A stretch of DNA of 64,000 bases from Cyclobacteriaceae bacterium. GTDB lineage: Bacteria; Bacteroidota; Bacteroidia; Cytophagales; Cyclobacteriaceae. Below the pieces are notes generated by a model, which worked only from the letters and a program-made list of their open reading frames with translations, did no database searches and had not been told where the DNA came from. The position numbers and the translations under genes were made by a program. How positions within the stretch are numbered: the stretch's first letter is position 1; each line of letters starts with the position of its first letter. The DNA is taken from NCBI GenBank assembly GCA_028285685.1, contig JANQOR010000039.1:1-64000 (forward strand), given 5' to 3'. Positions 19,162-27,939 of the stretch are shown piece by piece.

Positions 19162-19305
19162 GGTATTTGAGTTTTTAGGTTTCATATTCGATTTGATGCT
19201 TCCTAAAGACAAAAGGTTGCACCAATGGTTACTTAGGTATTAGTTAGTACTTGTTAATGCATAGTACATACGCAGAATTTGAAATAGGGTTCTGTTAAAA
19301 GTGGC

Positions 19306-19632
19306 TTAGATCATAGCTTCCTTAACAAGAAGCTCGAAATAATCGCGAAGTGGACAGGAATCAGCAATTTCAGATGCTTCGTCTAGTGTATCAGCTTTGA
19401 GAACAAAGATTCCGACGATCAATTCCTTTGCCTCCGCGAAAGGCCCGTCCGTGAGTGGTATTTGTTTGCTTTTCAACTGTCTACCCGGGGAGATGTTAAG
19501 CCGTCTTGCAAATACATGCTTTTCTCCCAAGGCCTGAGCCCAAACAGCATAGTCCGCCATGCACTTTTCTTCTTCGGAGGGGTTCAGGCGGTTATGATCA
19601 ACGGCACTAATAAGAACTAAATATTCTGACAT
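19306..19632 (-). CDS. YCII/DGPF-domain protein
   Basis: A 108-residue single-domain cytosolic protein. The diagnostic TDGPFAEAKELIVGIFVL segment followed by a DEASEIADSCP helix marks the YCII/DGPF family, a ferredoxin-like fold often encoded near ECF sigma factors or found alone. No enzymatic role has been established for most members. It is a lone gene here; a small dyad TTAACT/AGTTAA lies just upstream (19658-19674). Confidence 0.85.
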   Translation of the reverse strand: MSEYLVLISAVDHNRLNPSEEEKCMADYAVWAQALGEKHVFARRLNISPGRQLKSKQIPLTDGPFAEAKELIVGIFVLKADTLDEASEIADSCPLRDYFELLVKEAMI

Positions 19633-19675
19633 AGCATTTTAACGAGTGAGTCAATAATTAACTGGACAAGTTAAG

Positions 19676-20434
19676 TCAATGAAATTCAATTCCAACTTTT
19701 AGGACCGTCCTATTATACCAAAGGTCATAATTTGTAAAAACAGGCAATCCCCTCGAATCAAAGAGTTGAGAGTTACCTGAGGTGCTTTGCAGGTGCTGGC
19801 CAACACCAATGTGCCATTTTAGCTTGCTTTTTGAGGCGATGTGTATGCCAAACCCCGGTACCACATAGAGTCCTCCTGAATAGTCATCCTCTTGCCAGGG
19901 ACGTCTGTTCGAGAAGCCGTAACCTGCCCGAAAATCTATATAAGGCTGTACGTTGGAATTGTTGAAATAGTACCTTCCATACCCAAAAAGCGGGATAAAA
20001 TAGTGTGTAACATATAACCCTGAAACGGAAGCATCAGCATAGACTGTACCAAAGCCAACGCCATAAGACATTTTTTCATTGTGCCTGTATGCAACCAGCC
20101 AATCAACCTGAGATATTGCGCTATAATCTTCACCCCCGCCCACACTTAGCGACGAATAAGCGTACACGCCCTTTTTGAAGTGATACTTACCTTTTGAATG
20201 AACGCTCAATTTTTTAGAGCTTTCAACCTTTTTTATGAATGCTCGATTGAGTTTGATTGTGTCTAGCGTAGACAGTCTTATATACAGATGGTTTGCTTCC
20301 CATTTTATAACATCACCAACAAAGAACGATCCGTCCCTGTAGCTTACCGATACTCTTTCTGGTGGTCCCGATTGGTTCTGAGCATAAACTACTGCCGAAA
20401 TGAACAGTAAAATTGTATAGAGCCTGGCTCTCAC
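19676..20434 (-). CDS. Secreted outer-membrane beta-barrel-like protein, GTG start
   Basis: A 252-residue protein beginning with GTG directly after the TAA of the upstream lipoprotein gene; no in-frame ATG fits, so the GTG is needed to give the signal peptide (MRARLYTILLFISAVVYAQ). The N-terminal part has a short strand-rich motif (SYRDGSFFVGDVIKWE...LNRAFIKKVE), similar in style to the repeat protein at 17914. The remainder is alternating hydrophobic/aromatic strands with YSSLSVGGG, AYRHNEKMSYGVGFG and YIDFRAGYGF, suggesting an 8-strand-like barrel. The exact family is uncertain. It is very likely translationally coupled to the LVIVD lipoprotein upstream. Confidence 0.7.
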   Translation of the reverse strand: MRARLYTILLFISAVVYAQNQSGPPERVSVSYRDGSFFVGDVIKWEANHLYIRLSTLDTIKLNRAFIKKVESSKKLSVHSKGKYHFKKGVYAYSSLSVGGGEDYSAISQVDWLVAYRHNEKMSYGVGFGTVYADASVSGLYVTHYFIPLFGYGRYYFNNSNVQPYIDFRAGYGFSNRRPWQEDDYSGGLYVVPGFGIHIASKSKLKWHIGVGQHLQSTSGNSQLFDSRGLPVFTNYDLWYNRTVLKVGIEFH

Positions 20435-21691
20435 TTAAAATGCGATGCGGCTCACCAACTGAAACTCCTCGGTTCCGATTTGATATTGACTGAGGCCATC
20501 CGGACCGGCGATCAATAAAATGTGACTCAAGGTTGGATGAGCAAGTACGTCATATGCGTCCACTGTCTGATCCCACTTCAGCAGTTTCAGGTTGCGCTCA
20601 TTCGAGGCGTCAAAAACCTTAAGACCATTGCTGCCCTCACCAACGTAAAGTGTTTCGTTAATCATGGTCAGCCCGTAAGGACTAATCATTTCGATTCCTT
20701 GAACCTGCTGAGCAAAGTCTGGTACCGAAACATCCAACACGACAAGCTCATTTACGTCTCCCGGACATTCGACAAATTCTCCCGTTCTCAAAGTAGCGTA
20801 TGCTGTTCTTTCGTTGACCGGATAGACGGGATCGCAAGAAGTCGCATGCCAAAAGCTTGATTCAATATGTGGGTTGCTTGGGTCTGACACATTATAAATG
20901 TCAACTGAGCTATTGGTGCCAATAAATAGGCGGTCGCCAAATGGATAGACGGTTTCCATATTCCATCCAACAGACTGATGATATACCTGTTCGAAATTAT
21001 CTACTGTATATACGCTCAGATTCGATCTGCTGATTACGTAAAGATTGCCGTCAAGAGAAGCGATACGGTTTACGGATCCAATTTGATTGCTACTGTTTCC
21101 TGCAAAGGACGATGGTACCGCTGACTCAGGAATTAAGTTTTGCTCATAGTCGAAGTACAACTCGGAAGAGTTGTTCCATAGGTGATTGTAAACGTCACCG
21201 TCCTTGTCCACTTTTTCTGTTACTTCTTCAAATTCGAATCCTATGATCACTTCACCAATTCCATTATAAAGAGGGTAAGAAATGGCGTTTTCAATCCTCG
21301 TAACCATTTGTGGTTGTGCAGGATTAGTAAGATCGATTTTGAGCATGTCGTAGTAGCTTTCTGCAAAAAGAAAATTACCATCTACATAAAACTCTTTGTT
21401 ACCTGGAATTGACATGAACGACTGCCCAACAGGATTTTGCGGATCGCTATTGTTAAATATGTGAATCCCTTCGCCTTCCTCTCCAATCAGGAGGAGGTTA
21501 TTGGAAATGAAGATCTTACCTGCATTTTCGACCGGTCGCACCGAAGCGGACAAGTCAGTTTGTCGAATTTGATCCAGGTTAGCGTAGATGGCTGTTCCTT
21601 TTGTATAGCTGATCGTAACGTTCTCAATGTCTGAGTTACATGCTGAAAGTAAAATAGTAATTAGTAGGAGCGCGTTGCAATATCGTTTCAT
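20435..21691 (-). CDS. LVIVD-repeat beta-propeller lipoprotein
   Basis: A 418-residue lipoprotein (lipobox LSAC at the end of MKRYCNALLLITILLSAC). The body contains repeated units of the LVIVD type: a strand such as NLLLIGEEGEGIHIFNNSD, then PQNP, seen again as IYNVSDPSNPHIES and LKVFDASN. LVIVD repeats form a beta-propeller in surface proteins of Bacteroidota and archaea. No catalytic residues are seen. It sits directly before the barrel-like gene with zero spacing, so the two are an operon and may act as a surface assembly. Confidence 0.85.
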   Translation of the reverse strand: MKRYCNALLLITILLSACNSDIENVTISYTKGTAIYANLDQIRQTDLSASVRPVENAGKIFISNNLLLIGEEGEGIHIFNNSDPQNPVGQSFMSIPGNKEFYVDGNFLFAESYYDMLKIDLTNPAQPQMVTRIENAISYPLYNGIGEVIIGFEFEEVTEKVDKDGDVYNHLWNNSSELYFDYEQNLIPESAVPSSFAGNSSNQIGSVNRIASLDGNLYVISRSNLSVYTVDNFEQVYHQSVGWNMETVYPFGDRLFIGTNSSVDIYNVSDPSNPHIESSFWHATSCDPVYPVNERTAYATLRTGEFVECPGDVNELVVLDVSVPDFAQQVQGIEMISPYGLTMINETLYVGEGSNGLKVFDASNERNLKLLKWDQTVDAYDVLAHPTLSHILLIAGPDGLSQYQIGTEEFQLVSRIAF

Positions 21692-21794
21692 TTCAGGTGT
21701 GTTTTAGTGAGTAGAGAATACATTACAAAAAACGTGCCGACGAAATCAATATTGTTCCCTGCATTTGTAGTGAACTCCCTATGATTTAGTACAA

Positions 21795-23042
21795 CTAGAA
21801 GCTGACTGCCCCTATAACAATCGATTTTTTATCCGGATTGAAGTTTCCTTCACGATCGTAGGAAGGCCACGGACTGTTTGAAATAAAATATAGTTTATTG
21901 TCCACGAAGGTTCCTTGAGTAGGTTCGCCCAGGACGCCAGCCTGTGCGACAACTTCCTTGCTTAGAATGCCGGTTCCGTTTTCATCAAGTCGGTATTTGA
22001 TCACTCGGTTGGGAATTGTTCCGTTGTGCATGCCAACCAACATGTTTTCTCTAAAATAGAGACCATCAATGCCCTTCAAGAGCACATCGCCTGGAACTGA
22101 TAATTTTTGAGTCTCCCTGGTGGTCATGTCTAGTCGGTAGATTCCGTCAATGTAGTCCGATAAGTACATGGCAGATTCATCTTGATTAAATGTAAGACCT
22201 TGAAGATTGAAAATCTCGTTATCAAGATCTGCAAAAACTTCAAGTTCTCCTTTTTCTTCACTGACCCAGTAAAGCTTGTTTTCAACTCCATCAGAAATGA
22301 AGACATTGCCGTTGGAATCTGTGATCATATCCCCAAAAACATGATTTGTCGGAACTGCAAACGTTTCCAGGAGGGTGCCTTTTTTAAGATCGTATTTTAG
22401 AACACTGGCTTTCCCCTTGTCTTCCTCCCTCAGACTTTCGAAATTATCCATGGCAGACGTACATGCCCAGAGGGTTTTTCCATCTTTGGAAATATCCAAT
22501 CCCATTACTGCCCAGGAATTCTCGGGAGACTCAGCCCAAACCTCAGGTTCCTTACCATCTTCTATTTTCCAGATTTTTCCATCACGAACACCACCGAGAA
22601 AGAAGGACTTTTGCTTATTTGAATAGGTGATGCATTCTGAGTGTGACTGAAGAATTGGAAATTGATAAGCTACTTCGACCGGCATTTCCTCGGTTAAGTC
22701 TTTCTGTTGCTTAACTATGTCCTGGAATGCCTCCGTTTCGATGAGAGCAGCAAAATCTTCATCTTCCGTAAAATCCTGCGTTGCATTCATCAGGATATAT
22801 TTTTTTAGCGTTTCGATGGATTTGTCCAACTCACCTGTAAGAGCGTACCCACCCGCTAAATTGTAAACGACCGGCGGATAATTTGGCCGCATGGTATCGA
22901 TGGAATACATCTTTTCTTTAAACACCTGGTAGTCTTTTTCATCATAAGCCTTAAGACCAGCCTGGTATAACTCTCGAATAGATTGTGAGTGGCTTGCGAA
23001 GATGGCAAGTAAAAGAGGGAACGTAAGCAGAAATTTTCTCAT
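21795..23042 (-). CDS. Secreted TPR plus SMP-30/NHL-type beta-propeller protein
   Basis: The start is put at the ATG at 23042, which opens a signal peptide (MRKFLLTFPLLLAIFASHSQ); an upstream in-frame Met at 23093 adds a poor N-terminus. Residues ~20-95 look like two TPR-type helical hairpins (LYQAGLKAYDEKDYQVFKE... and YNLAGGYALTGELDKSIE). Then a ~300-residue six-bladed propeller of the SMP-30/gluconolactonase style follows, with NGNVFISDGVENKLYWVS and GLTFNQDESAMYLSDY. Metal ligands of true gluconolactonases are not obvious, so a binding role is as likely as lactonase. Lone gene; likely periplasmic. Confidence 0.8.
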   Translation of the reverse strand: MRKFLLTFPLLLAIFASHSQSIRELYQAGLKAYDEKDYQVFKEKMYSIDTMRPNYPPVVYNLAGGYALTGELDKSIETLKKYILMNATQDFTEDEDFAALIETEAFQDIVKQQKDLTEEMPVEVAYQFPILQSHSECITYSNKQKSFFLGGVRDGKIWKIEDGKEPEVWAESPENSWAVMGLDISKDGKTLWACTSAMDNFESLREEDKGKASVLKYDLKKGTLLETFAVPTNHVFGDMITDSNGNVFISDGVENKLYWVSEEKGELEVFADLDNEIFNLQGLTFNQDESAMYLSDYIDGIYRLDMTTRETQKLSVPGDVLLKGIDGLYFRENMLVGMHNGTIPNRVIKYRLDENGTGILSKEVVAQAGVLGEPTQGTFVDNKLYFISNSPWPSYDREGNFNPDKKSIVIGAVSF

Positions 23043-23109
23043 TGGGTTTTCGGTTACTTCAATGCAATTAACAGTGGATTCAGTAAGGACCACTAACCGC
23101 TTGTGTAAA

Positions 23110-24345
23110 TCAAAATACTATTTTGTAACTGATCTTCTCTCCATTCCTCTCGATCGTCACAGAAGTTTGGTCACCTTTTTTAAATGAGGACAATGCTCGC
23201 ATGTAGCTCATCATGTCGGTGACCGTGCTATCACCAAGCTGAACAACAATATCCCCCTTTTGAATACCTGCCTGCTGTGCAGGTTTGTCTTCGCTAACTC
23301 CGTCAATGCGCATGCCGTTACCGTCGAAGAGATAGTCTGGAACAACACCAAGTGTCACGGTAAACCTGGGGCTGTCACGGGATTCGTCCTTTGTTTTTGT
23401 GAAAGCAATTTTTTCCTCATCATCCAGATCCAGGACAATCCGCTCAATCAGTGATGCGATTTGAAGAATACCTTCTTCATTGATTTTTTCAGCATCGTCA
23501 CCAGGTTTATGATAATCTTCGTGCTGACCCGAGAAGAAATGCAGAACCGGAATATCTTGGAGATAGAACGATGTATGATCAGAGGGCCCGACCCCTGATT
23601 CACTTTTTATTAGCTTTAAGCTATCGACATTGGAATTGTCCAAAATCCAGTTCCAAATAGGAGAGGTGCCAGTTCCATTAACTGCCAGTCCCCGTTCTTC
23701 ATCGAATCTACCTACCATGTCCATGTTGATCATGAAATTCACTTTGGAAAGATCGATTGTTGGATTTTTCGTAAAATAGTTGGACCCCCAAAGCCCTTTC
23801 TCTTCACCAGATATGCCAAAAAAAAGAATGTCGTGGTTCAAGGTTTTGCCCCTTAGTACCCTGGACAGATGCAACATGGCAGCCACACCACTTGCATTAT
23901 CGTCTGCACCATTGTGTACTGCTTTTTCACCCCGGTGAAGTGATGAAAAGGTCCCCATACCCAAATGATCATAATGTGCACCTATGACAATGAGCTCATC
24001 ACTTGGATTGTCGATCATACCGAGAACATTGTAGCCAGTAATTCCTGCAGAATCCGTTGCAACACCTACTTGCGCTTGTTCATGTGGATTATCAGAGTCT
24101 TTTACAAAAAAGGACTGATAGAACCCGTCGGTTCCTTTTGGAGTAAGCCCTGCTCTTTCAAACTCGCTGACAATGTAGCTTGCTGCCATTTTTTCACCTT
24201 CAGTACCAACCTCACGCCCCATAAGTGAATCGCTGGCAAGGATGGAAATGTCATTTGCGATCTGATTGATTGGATTGTACTCTGGACTTGGCGAACAGTT
24301 TAAGAGAATGAAAGTCAGCGTGATAAGTAATAAATGCTTTCTCAT
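23110..24345 (-). CDS. M28 aminopeptidase lipoprotein with C-terminal PDZ domain
   Basis: A 411-residue lipoprotein (lipobox LLNC). M28 motifs with metal ligands: GAHYDHLG (His), GADDNASG (Asp), GEEKGLWGS (Glu/Glu), INMDMVGR (Asp) and DYHKPGDD (His). A PDZ domain covers about residues 320-411 (ENGxxIDGV, AGIQKGDIVVQLGDSTV). M28 enzymes of this type release N-terminal amino acids from peptides at the periplasmic face; the PDZ may gate substrates. It is divergent from a TolB-like lipoprotein gene 44 bases away; the gap carries an imperfect 27-bp palindrome. All metal ligands are present, so activity is likely. Confidence 0.93.
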   Translation of the reverse strand: MRKHLLLITLTFILLNCSPSPEYNPINQIANDISILASDSLMGREVGTEGEKMAASYIVSEFERAGLTPKGTDGFYQSFFVKDSDNPHEQAQVGVATDSAGITGYNVLGMIDNPSDELIVIGAHYDHLGMGTFSSLHRGEKAVHNGADDNASGVAAMLHLSRVLRGKTLNHDILFFGISGEEKGLWGSNYFTKNPTIDLSKVNFMINMDMVGRFDEERGLAVNGTGTSPIWNWILDNSNVDSLKLIKSESGVGPSDHTSFYLQDIPVLHFFSGQHEDYHKPGDDAEKINEEGILQIASLIERIVLDLDDEEKIAFTKTKDESRDSPRFTVTLGVVPDYLFDGNGMRIDGVSEDKPAQQAGIQKGDIVVQLGDSTVTDMMSYMRALSSFKKGDQTSVTIERNGEKISYKIVF

Positions 24346-24358
24346 GGTTGGAATTATG

Positions 24359-24385
24359 GGTTAGTTTCGCATTTCGAAGATAACC
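24359..24385. promoter_or_regulatory. Imperfect 27-bp palindrome between divergent starts
   Basis: Arms GGTTAGTTTCG and CGAAGATAACC match at 9 of 11 positions around a 5-nt centre. It fills most of the 44-bp gap between the M28 gene and the TolB-like gene, so a bound regulator would affect both. It ends four bases before the ATG at 24390. Confidence 0.4.
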
Positions 24386-24389
24386 GACC

Positions 24390-25475
24390 ATGAAGAATTT
24401 ATTGTTTTTAATCCCTGCCGTTGCCATATTTTCTTGTCAGACAAAAAAGCAAAATGCTGAAACCGATGCGGTTGCTGATACACTTCGATACGAAAAGGAG
24501 TCACGCCTTAGAAATGTGAAGCAGCTCACCTGGGGTGGCAACAATGCGGAGGCTTACTGGAGCTTTGACGGACAAAGCCTTGTGTTCCAATCGGATTTTT
24601 CGGATTGGAATGTTTCCTGTGATCAGATTTTCTCTATGAAAATTGCGGATGCAAGGGAAGGCGCAAAGCCGACTATGCTCAGCACAGGCCAAGGTAGGAC
24701 GACCTGCTCTTACTTTTTGCCTGGGGATTCTCTCATTGTTTATGGCTCTACTCACCTTGCCAACGAGGCCTGTCCCGAAAATCCACCAAGATCAGTTGAC
24801 GGGAAATATGTGTGGCCGATCTATGAGGGGTACGACATCTTCGTTGCCAATTTAAATGGTGAGATCCGTACACAGTTGACAAAGACACCTGGCTATGATG
24901 CTGAAGCAACCGTTTCTCCAAAGGGTGATCGCATCATATTTACATCCATGCGGACTGGTGATTTGGAGCTCTATACGATGAACCTCGATGGATCTGATGT
25001 GGTTCAACTAACAGACGAGCTGGGCTATGATGGCGGTGCTTTCTTTTCGCCGGATGGAAGCAAAATAATTTGGCGTGCGTCGCGACCTAAATCGGAGGAA
25101 GAGATAAATGTGTACAAGAACTTGCTTGATCAGGGCTTGGTTCAACCGACAGAAATGGAATTGTTTGTAGCAAATGCCGATGGATCTGATGCTCGACAAA
25201 TCACTGAGCTGGGCAATGCCAACTGGGCACCTTTTTTCACACCTTCGGGTAACAAAATTATCTTCTCTTCCAATCATAATTCGCAGCGCGGTTTTCCCTT
25301 CAATTTGTTCACCGTGAATCTTGATGGAACAGAGCTGGAGCAGGTGACTTTCGATGAGACCTTTGACTCATTTCCCATGTTTAGTCCAGATGGAAAATAC
25401 CTTGTTTGGGCTTCTAACCGATTCAACGGTGGAAACAGAGACACCAACCTATTTGTCGCAGAATGGGTGGATTAG
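24390..25475 (+). CDS. TolB/WD40-like beta-propeller lipoprotein
   Basis: A 361-residue lipoprotein (MKNLLFLIPAVAIFSC). The body has repeated PD40/TolB blades: NAEAYWSFDGQSLVFQSDF, DAEATVSPKGDRIIFTS, GAFFSPDGSKIIWRAS, FTPSGNKIIFSSN and PMFSPDGKYLVWASN. Proteins like this are periplasmic scaffolds, sometimes coupled to peptidases; the divergent neighbour is the M28 peptidase. No peptidase domain is attached. A role in peptide uptake or envelope sensing is inferred only from context. Confidence 0.88.
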   Translation: MKNLLFLIPAVAIFSCQTKKQNAETDAVADTLRYEKESRLRNVKQLTWGGNNAEAYWSFDGQSLVFQSDFSDWNVSCDQIFSMKIADAREGAKPTMLSTGQGRTTCSYFLPGDSLIVYGSTHLANEACPENPPRSVDGKYVWPIYEGYDIFVANLNGEIRTQLTKTPGYDAEATVSPKGDRIIFTSMRTGDLELYTMNLDGSDVVQLTDELGYDGGAFFSPDGSKIIWRASRPKSEEEINVYKNLLDQGLVQPTEMELFVANADGSDARQITELGNANWAPFFTPSGNKIIFSSNHNSQRGFPFNLFTVNLDGTELEQVTFDETFDSFPMFSPDGKYLVWASNRFNGGNRDTNLFVAEWVD

Positions 25476-25546
25476 TTGTTATTTGAGGTGTTTTTCGGTC
25501 CATGAAACCTCTTTCCACCATGGGAATCGAAATATAGGAAGCAAAA

Positions 25547-25571
25547 GGGGGTTCGGTGCAACCGTACCCCC
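25547..25571. other. Strong GC-rich hairpin between convergent genes
   Basis: GGGGGT-T-CGGT pairs with ACCG-T-ACCCCC around a 3-nt loop, with one T-T mismatch. It lies between the TolB-like gene and the convergent TlpA-type gene. No T tract follows on either strand, so it is not a classical terminator; it could stabilise a 3' end. Confidence 0.5.
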
Positions 25572-25589
25572 AGGAAGAAACAACAAAAC

Positions 25590-26729
25590 CTAATTGGTTT
25601 TTTCATCAAGAATTTTTCGAATGTTCACTGCGAACTCCCTGTCGACACCATTGTTGTGGTACAAGATCTTTCCATCTCGACCAATAATCACGATAAGAGG
25701 AAGTGAAGCGATTTTGAAACTCTTTGCGATCGATGCGTCAACATCGAACAGTACCTCGTAGTGGTTTAATTCTTTTCTAACTAGATATTCATTGATGTCC
25801 AGGTTTGGATTTTCCCAGACATTTACACCGAACACCTCTACTCCTTTGCCTGAATATTCCGCCTTTATTTCGTCTATCACTGGCATAATTTTCCAACATG
25901 GGGAGCACCAGCTTGCCCAAAAATCAAGTAGAATGATTTTTCCTTTTAGATCCCTGCTGCTGATATTTTGGTTTGACCCACTCTTCAGCGTCCAGTCAGG
26001 AGCTTCCTCACCTACTGCAATGATCCGTTCATTCTCGTTGCTCTTGGTAACATCATTGGAAATCGAAAATGAAAATTGGACAGGATCTATGGATTCGTTG
26101 ATTGTAAGGTCAATCACCTCAAACTTGAAACCGCCTTCCACATCTTTTTGGTTGTTTTCTTGTCGCTGTCCGTAGATGTGATAGTCTTTGGTTCCGAAAT
26201 ACCAGAAATTCCGATCTCCCCATGGGTTGTTCATACTAATCACGTGACACTCCTTGTCGCTGATTTTTTCAATTCCTTCATATTTCATTGTTGAATCTGA
26301 GAAGTTCTTACTGAAAGGATCCGGTGGCATGAGGTGCTCACGAAACACAGCATACCAGGCATAGGACATCAGGTAAGCTGAACCGCCGGAAGCAGTTCCA
26401 TACCTTAGGTTTTTCTCGGTTTTGTCAAGCACTCGAAGGCTGTCGCCGTTGGTATAGATCGATTCTTGCTTCTCGTATCCACCATTTTTGTCGATTGTGT
26501 TTAAATCGACGCGGAGCTGCAGACCTTGCTCCTTACTGATTTTAACCTCACCGTCGAACTTCCCAGCAACTTTCCCCCAGCCGTCGTAAGTGTAGCTATA
26601 CTGGATGGTTTTTATCTGGTTAACTGCTTCGTTAACCTTGCCAAGGATTTCAAGTGCGTTTGCATCCTGAGCATTCCCATTCGAAAAGAAAAGAAAACAT
26701 CCAAGGATTACAGTTGTAAGTCGTTTCAT
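25590..26729 (-). CDS. LolA-like domain fused to TlpA-type thioredoxin, exported
   Basis: The ATG at 26729 is preferred ([21 protein letters not shown], a signal peptide); an earlier in-frame Met at 26780 gives no useful N-terminus. Residues ~20-220 are strand-rich and resemble a LolA/DUF2092 convex sheet ([22 protein letters not shown]). Residues ~235-379 are a TlpA/ResA-type thioredoxin with active site WCSPC and the cis-Pro in ASLPLIVII. Such proteins reduce disulfides of periplasmic clients or, in Bacteroidota, handle unknown substrates delivered by the N-terminal sheet. Divergent from an AraC-family membrane regulator; a dyad sits between them. Confidence 0.85.
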   Translation of the reverse strand: MKRLTTVILGCFLFFSNGNAQDANALEILGKVNEAVNQIKTIQYSYTYDGWGKVAGKFDGEVKISKEQGLQLRVDLNTIDKNGGYEKQESIYTNGDSLRVLDKTEKNLRYGTASGGSAYLMSYAWYAVFREHLMPPDPFSKNFSDSTMKYEGIEKISDKECHVISMNNPWGDRNFWYFGTKDYHIYGQRQENNQKDVEGGFKFEVIDLTINESIDPVQFSFSISNDVTKSNENERIIAVGEEAPDWTLKSGSNQNISSRDLKGKIILLDFWASWCSPCWKIMPVIDEIKAEYSGKGVEVFGVNVWENPNLDINEYLVRKELNHYEVLFDVDASIAKSFKIASLPLIVIIGRDGKILYHNNGVDREFAVNIRKILDEKTN

Positions 26730-26762
26730 TTGTTTCACATTTTTAGGCAATGAACGACACCT

Positions 26763-26804
26763 CGAAATGGAAAATGTCAATAATTATAAATGTTTACCAT
26801 TTCG
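26763..26804. promoter_or_regulatory. Inverted repeat CGAAATGG/CCATTTCG in a divergent promoter region
   Basis: Perfect 8-bp arms (26763-26770 and 26797-26804) are separated by 26 bases of AT-rich sequence, between the TlpA-type gene and the AraC-type regulator gene. This is a plausible operator of the regulator itself; binding is untested. Confidence 0.4.
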
Positions 26805-26829
26805 TTTAGCATTACGAATAAATTGAGGC

Positions 26830-27939
26830 ATGAACGGGTCACTTGATCAATGGACTTCTCTTTTCTTGATCGCTTCTGCACAGGGCATCTTTTTGTCGAT
26901 CCTACTTTGGACAGTCAAGAGTCCCGACAGAAAAAACTTGCTACTCGGTATTTTGACCCTCGCTTATTCGATCTCCTTGATTGACAACGTTTGGTTTTGG
27001 TCTGGTTACTTTCAGGACTTCCCTCACCTCCTTGGTATTAGCATGGTGTTTCCTTTTTTGTACGGACCGTTGACTTTTTCATATTTCAGGGAGGCGATGA
27101 AGTCAGGATCGTTTGATCTTAAAATGGACTGGAAGCACTTCATACTGCCAACTTTGGTGTTCCTCTATTTGTGTCCTTACTACTTTAGTTCAAGCCAGGA
27201 GAAGCTAAGTATGTTGGTCGAATGGTATAAAAACCCGCTTAATGTCCTGGTCTTGCCTGCCGCTAGCCTGATCTCCCTCATAGCTTATACCTATCTGATA
27301 TTCAACCAAATCCGCGCTTATCAGGAGAAATCAGGATCAAGGATTTTAAATGGAAAAAATTGGTTGGCTCAAATATTTTTTGCCTACAGCCTTTTCGCCG
27401 CTCTGTTTATTGTATACCACCTATTGATTTATTCCGGTTCTTCAACCATTCATTCGGACTATATGATTGCTTTTGGATCGGCTACTTTCATTTACTTCAT
27501 CGGATATCTTGGATTTACCAAAAGCAAGCTTCTAAATGGCATAAAGGTAGATCAAGCAAAATACCAATCGACGACCTTAACCGAATCGGCAAGCAAACAT
27601 CTATTTGAACGTATTCAAGGCCACCTGGGAAAAACCAAGGTATTCACTGACAGTCAACTTCGACTTGCAAGTCTGGCCGATCAATTAGCTGCCACACCGC
27701 ATCAACTTTCGCAAGTAATCAACGAACACTCAGGGAAGAACTTTTCGGAATTCATCAACTCTTACAGGATTGAGGAGGCTAAACTGCGCATAAACGAGGG
27801 TACTCGAATCAATCTCTTAGCTATTGAGGTGGGTTTTAGCAACAAAACTTCTTTTCATCAAGCCTTCAAAAAATTTGTCGGATGCTCTCCGTCGGAATTC
27901 AGAGAAAAGAAGACGAGCCTGGCTAATCGGGTGAATTAA
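26830..27939 (+). CDS. AraC-family regulator with N-terminal membrane domain
   Basis: A 369-residue protein. Residues 1-~240 carry about seven hydrophobic segments (TSLFLIASAQGIFLSILLW, FILPTLVFLYLCPYYF, MIAFGSATFIYFIGYLGF). The C-terminal ~105 residues are a double helix-turn-helix of AraC type (DQLAATPHQLSQVINEHSG and IAIEVGFSNKTSFHQAFKK-like pattern ending GCSPSEFREKK). This combination is a one-component regulator that could respond to a signal in the membrane. It is divergent from the LolA-TlpA gene, the most likely target. Its 3' end overlaps the convergent WD40 gene by 17 bases. Confidence 0.92.
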   Translation: MNGSLDQWTSLFLIASAQGIFLSILLWTVKSPDRKNLLLGILTLAYSISLIDNVWFWSGYFQDFPHLLGISMVFPFLYGPLTFSYFREAMKSGSFDLKMDWKHFILPTLVFLYLCPYYFSSSQEKLSMLVEWYKNPLNVLVLPAASLISLIAYTYLIFNQIRAYQEKSGSRILNGKNWLAQIFFAYSLFAALFIVYHLLIYSGSSTIHSDYMIAFGSATFIYFIGYLGFTKSKLLNGIKVDQAKYQSTTLTESASKHLFERIQGHLGKTKVFTDSQLRLASLADQLAATPHQLSQVINEHSGKNFSEFINSYRIEEAKLRINEGTRINLLAIEVGFSNKTSFHQAFKKFVGCSPSEFREKKTSLANRVN

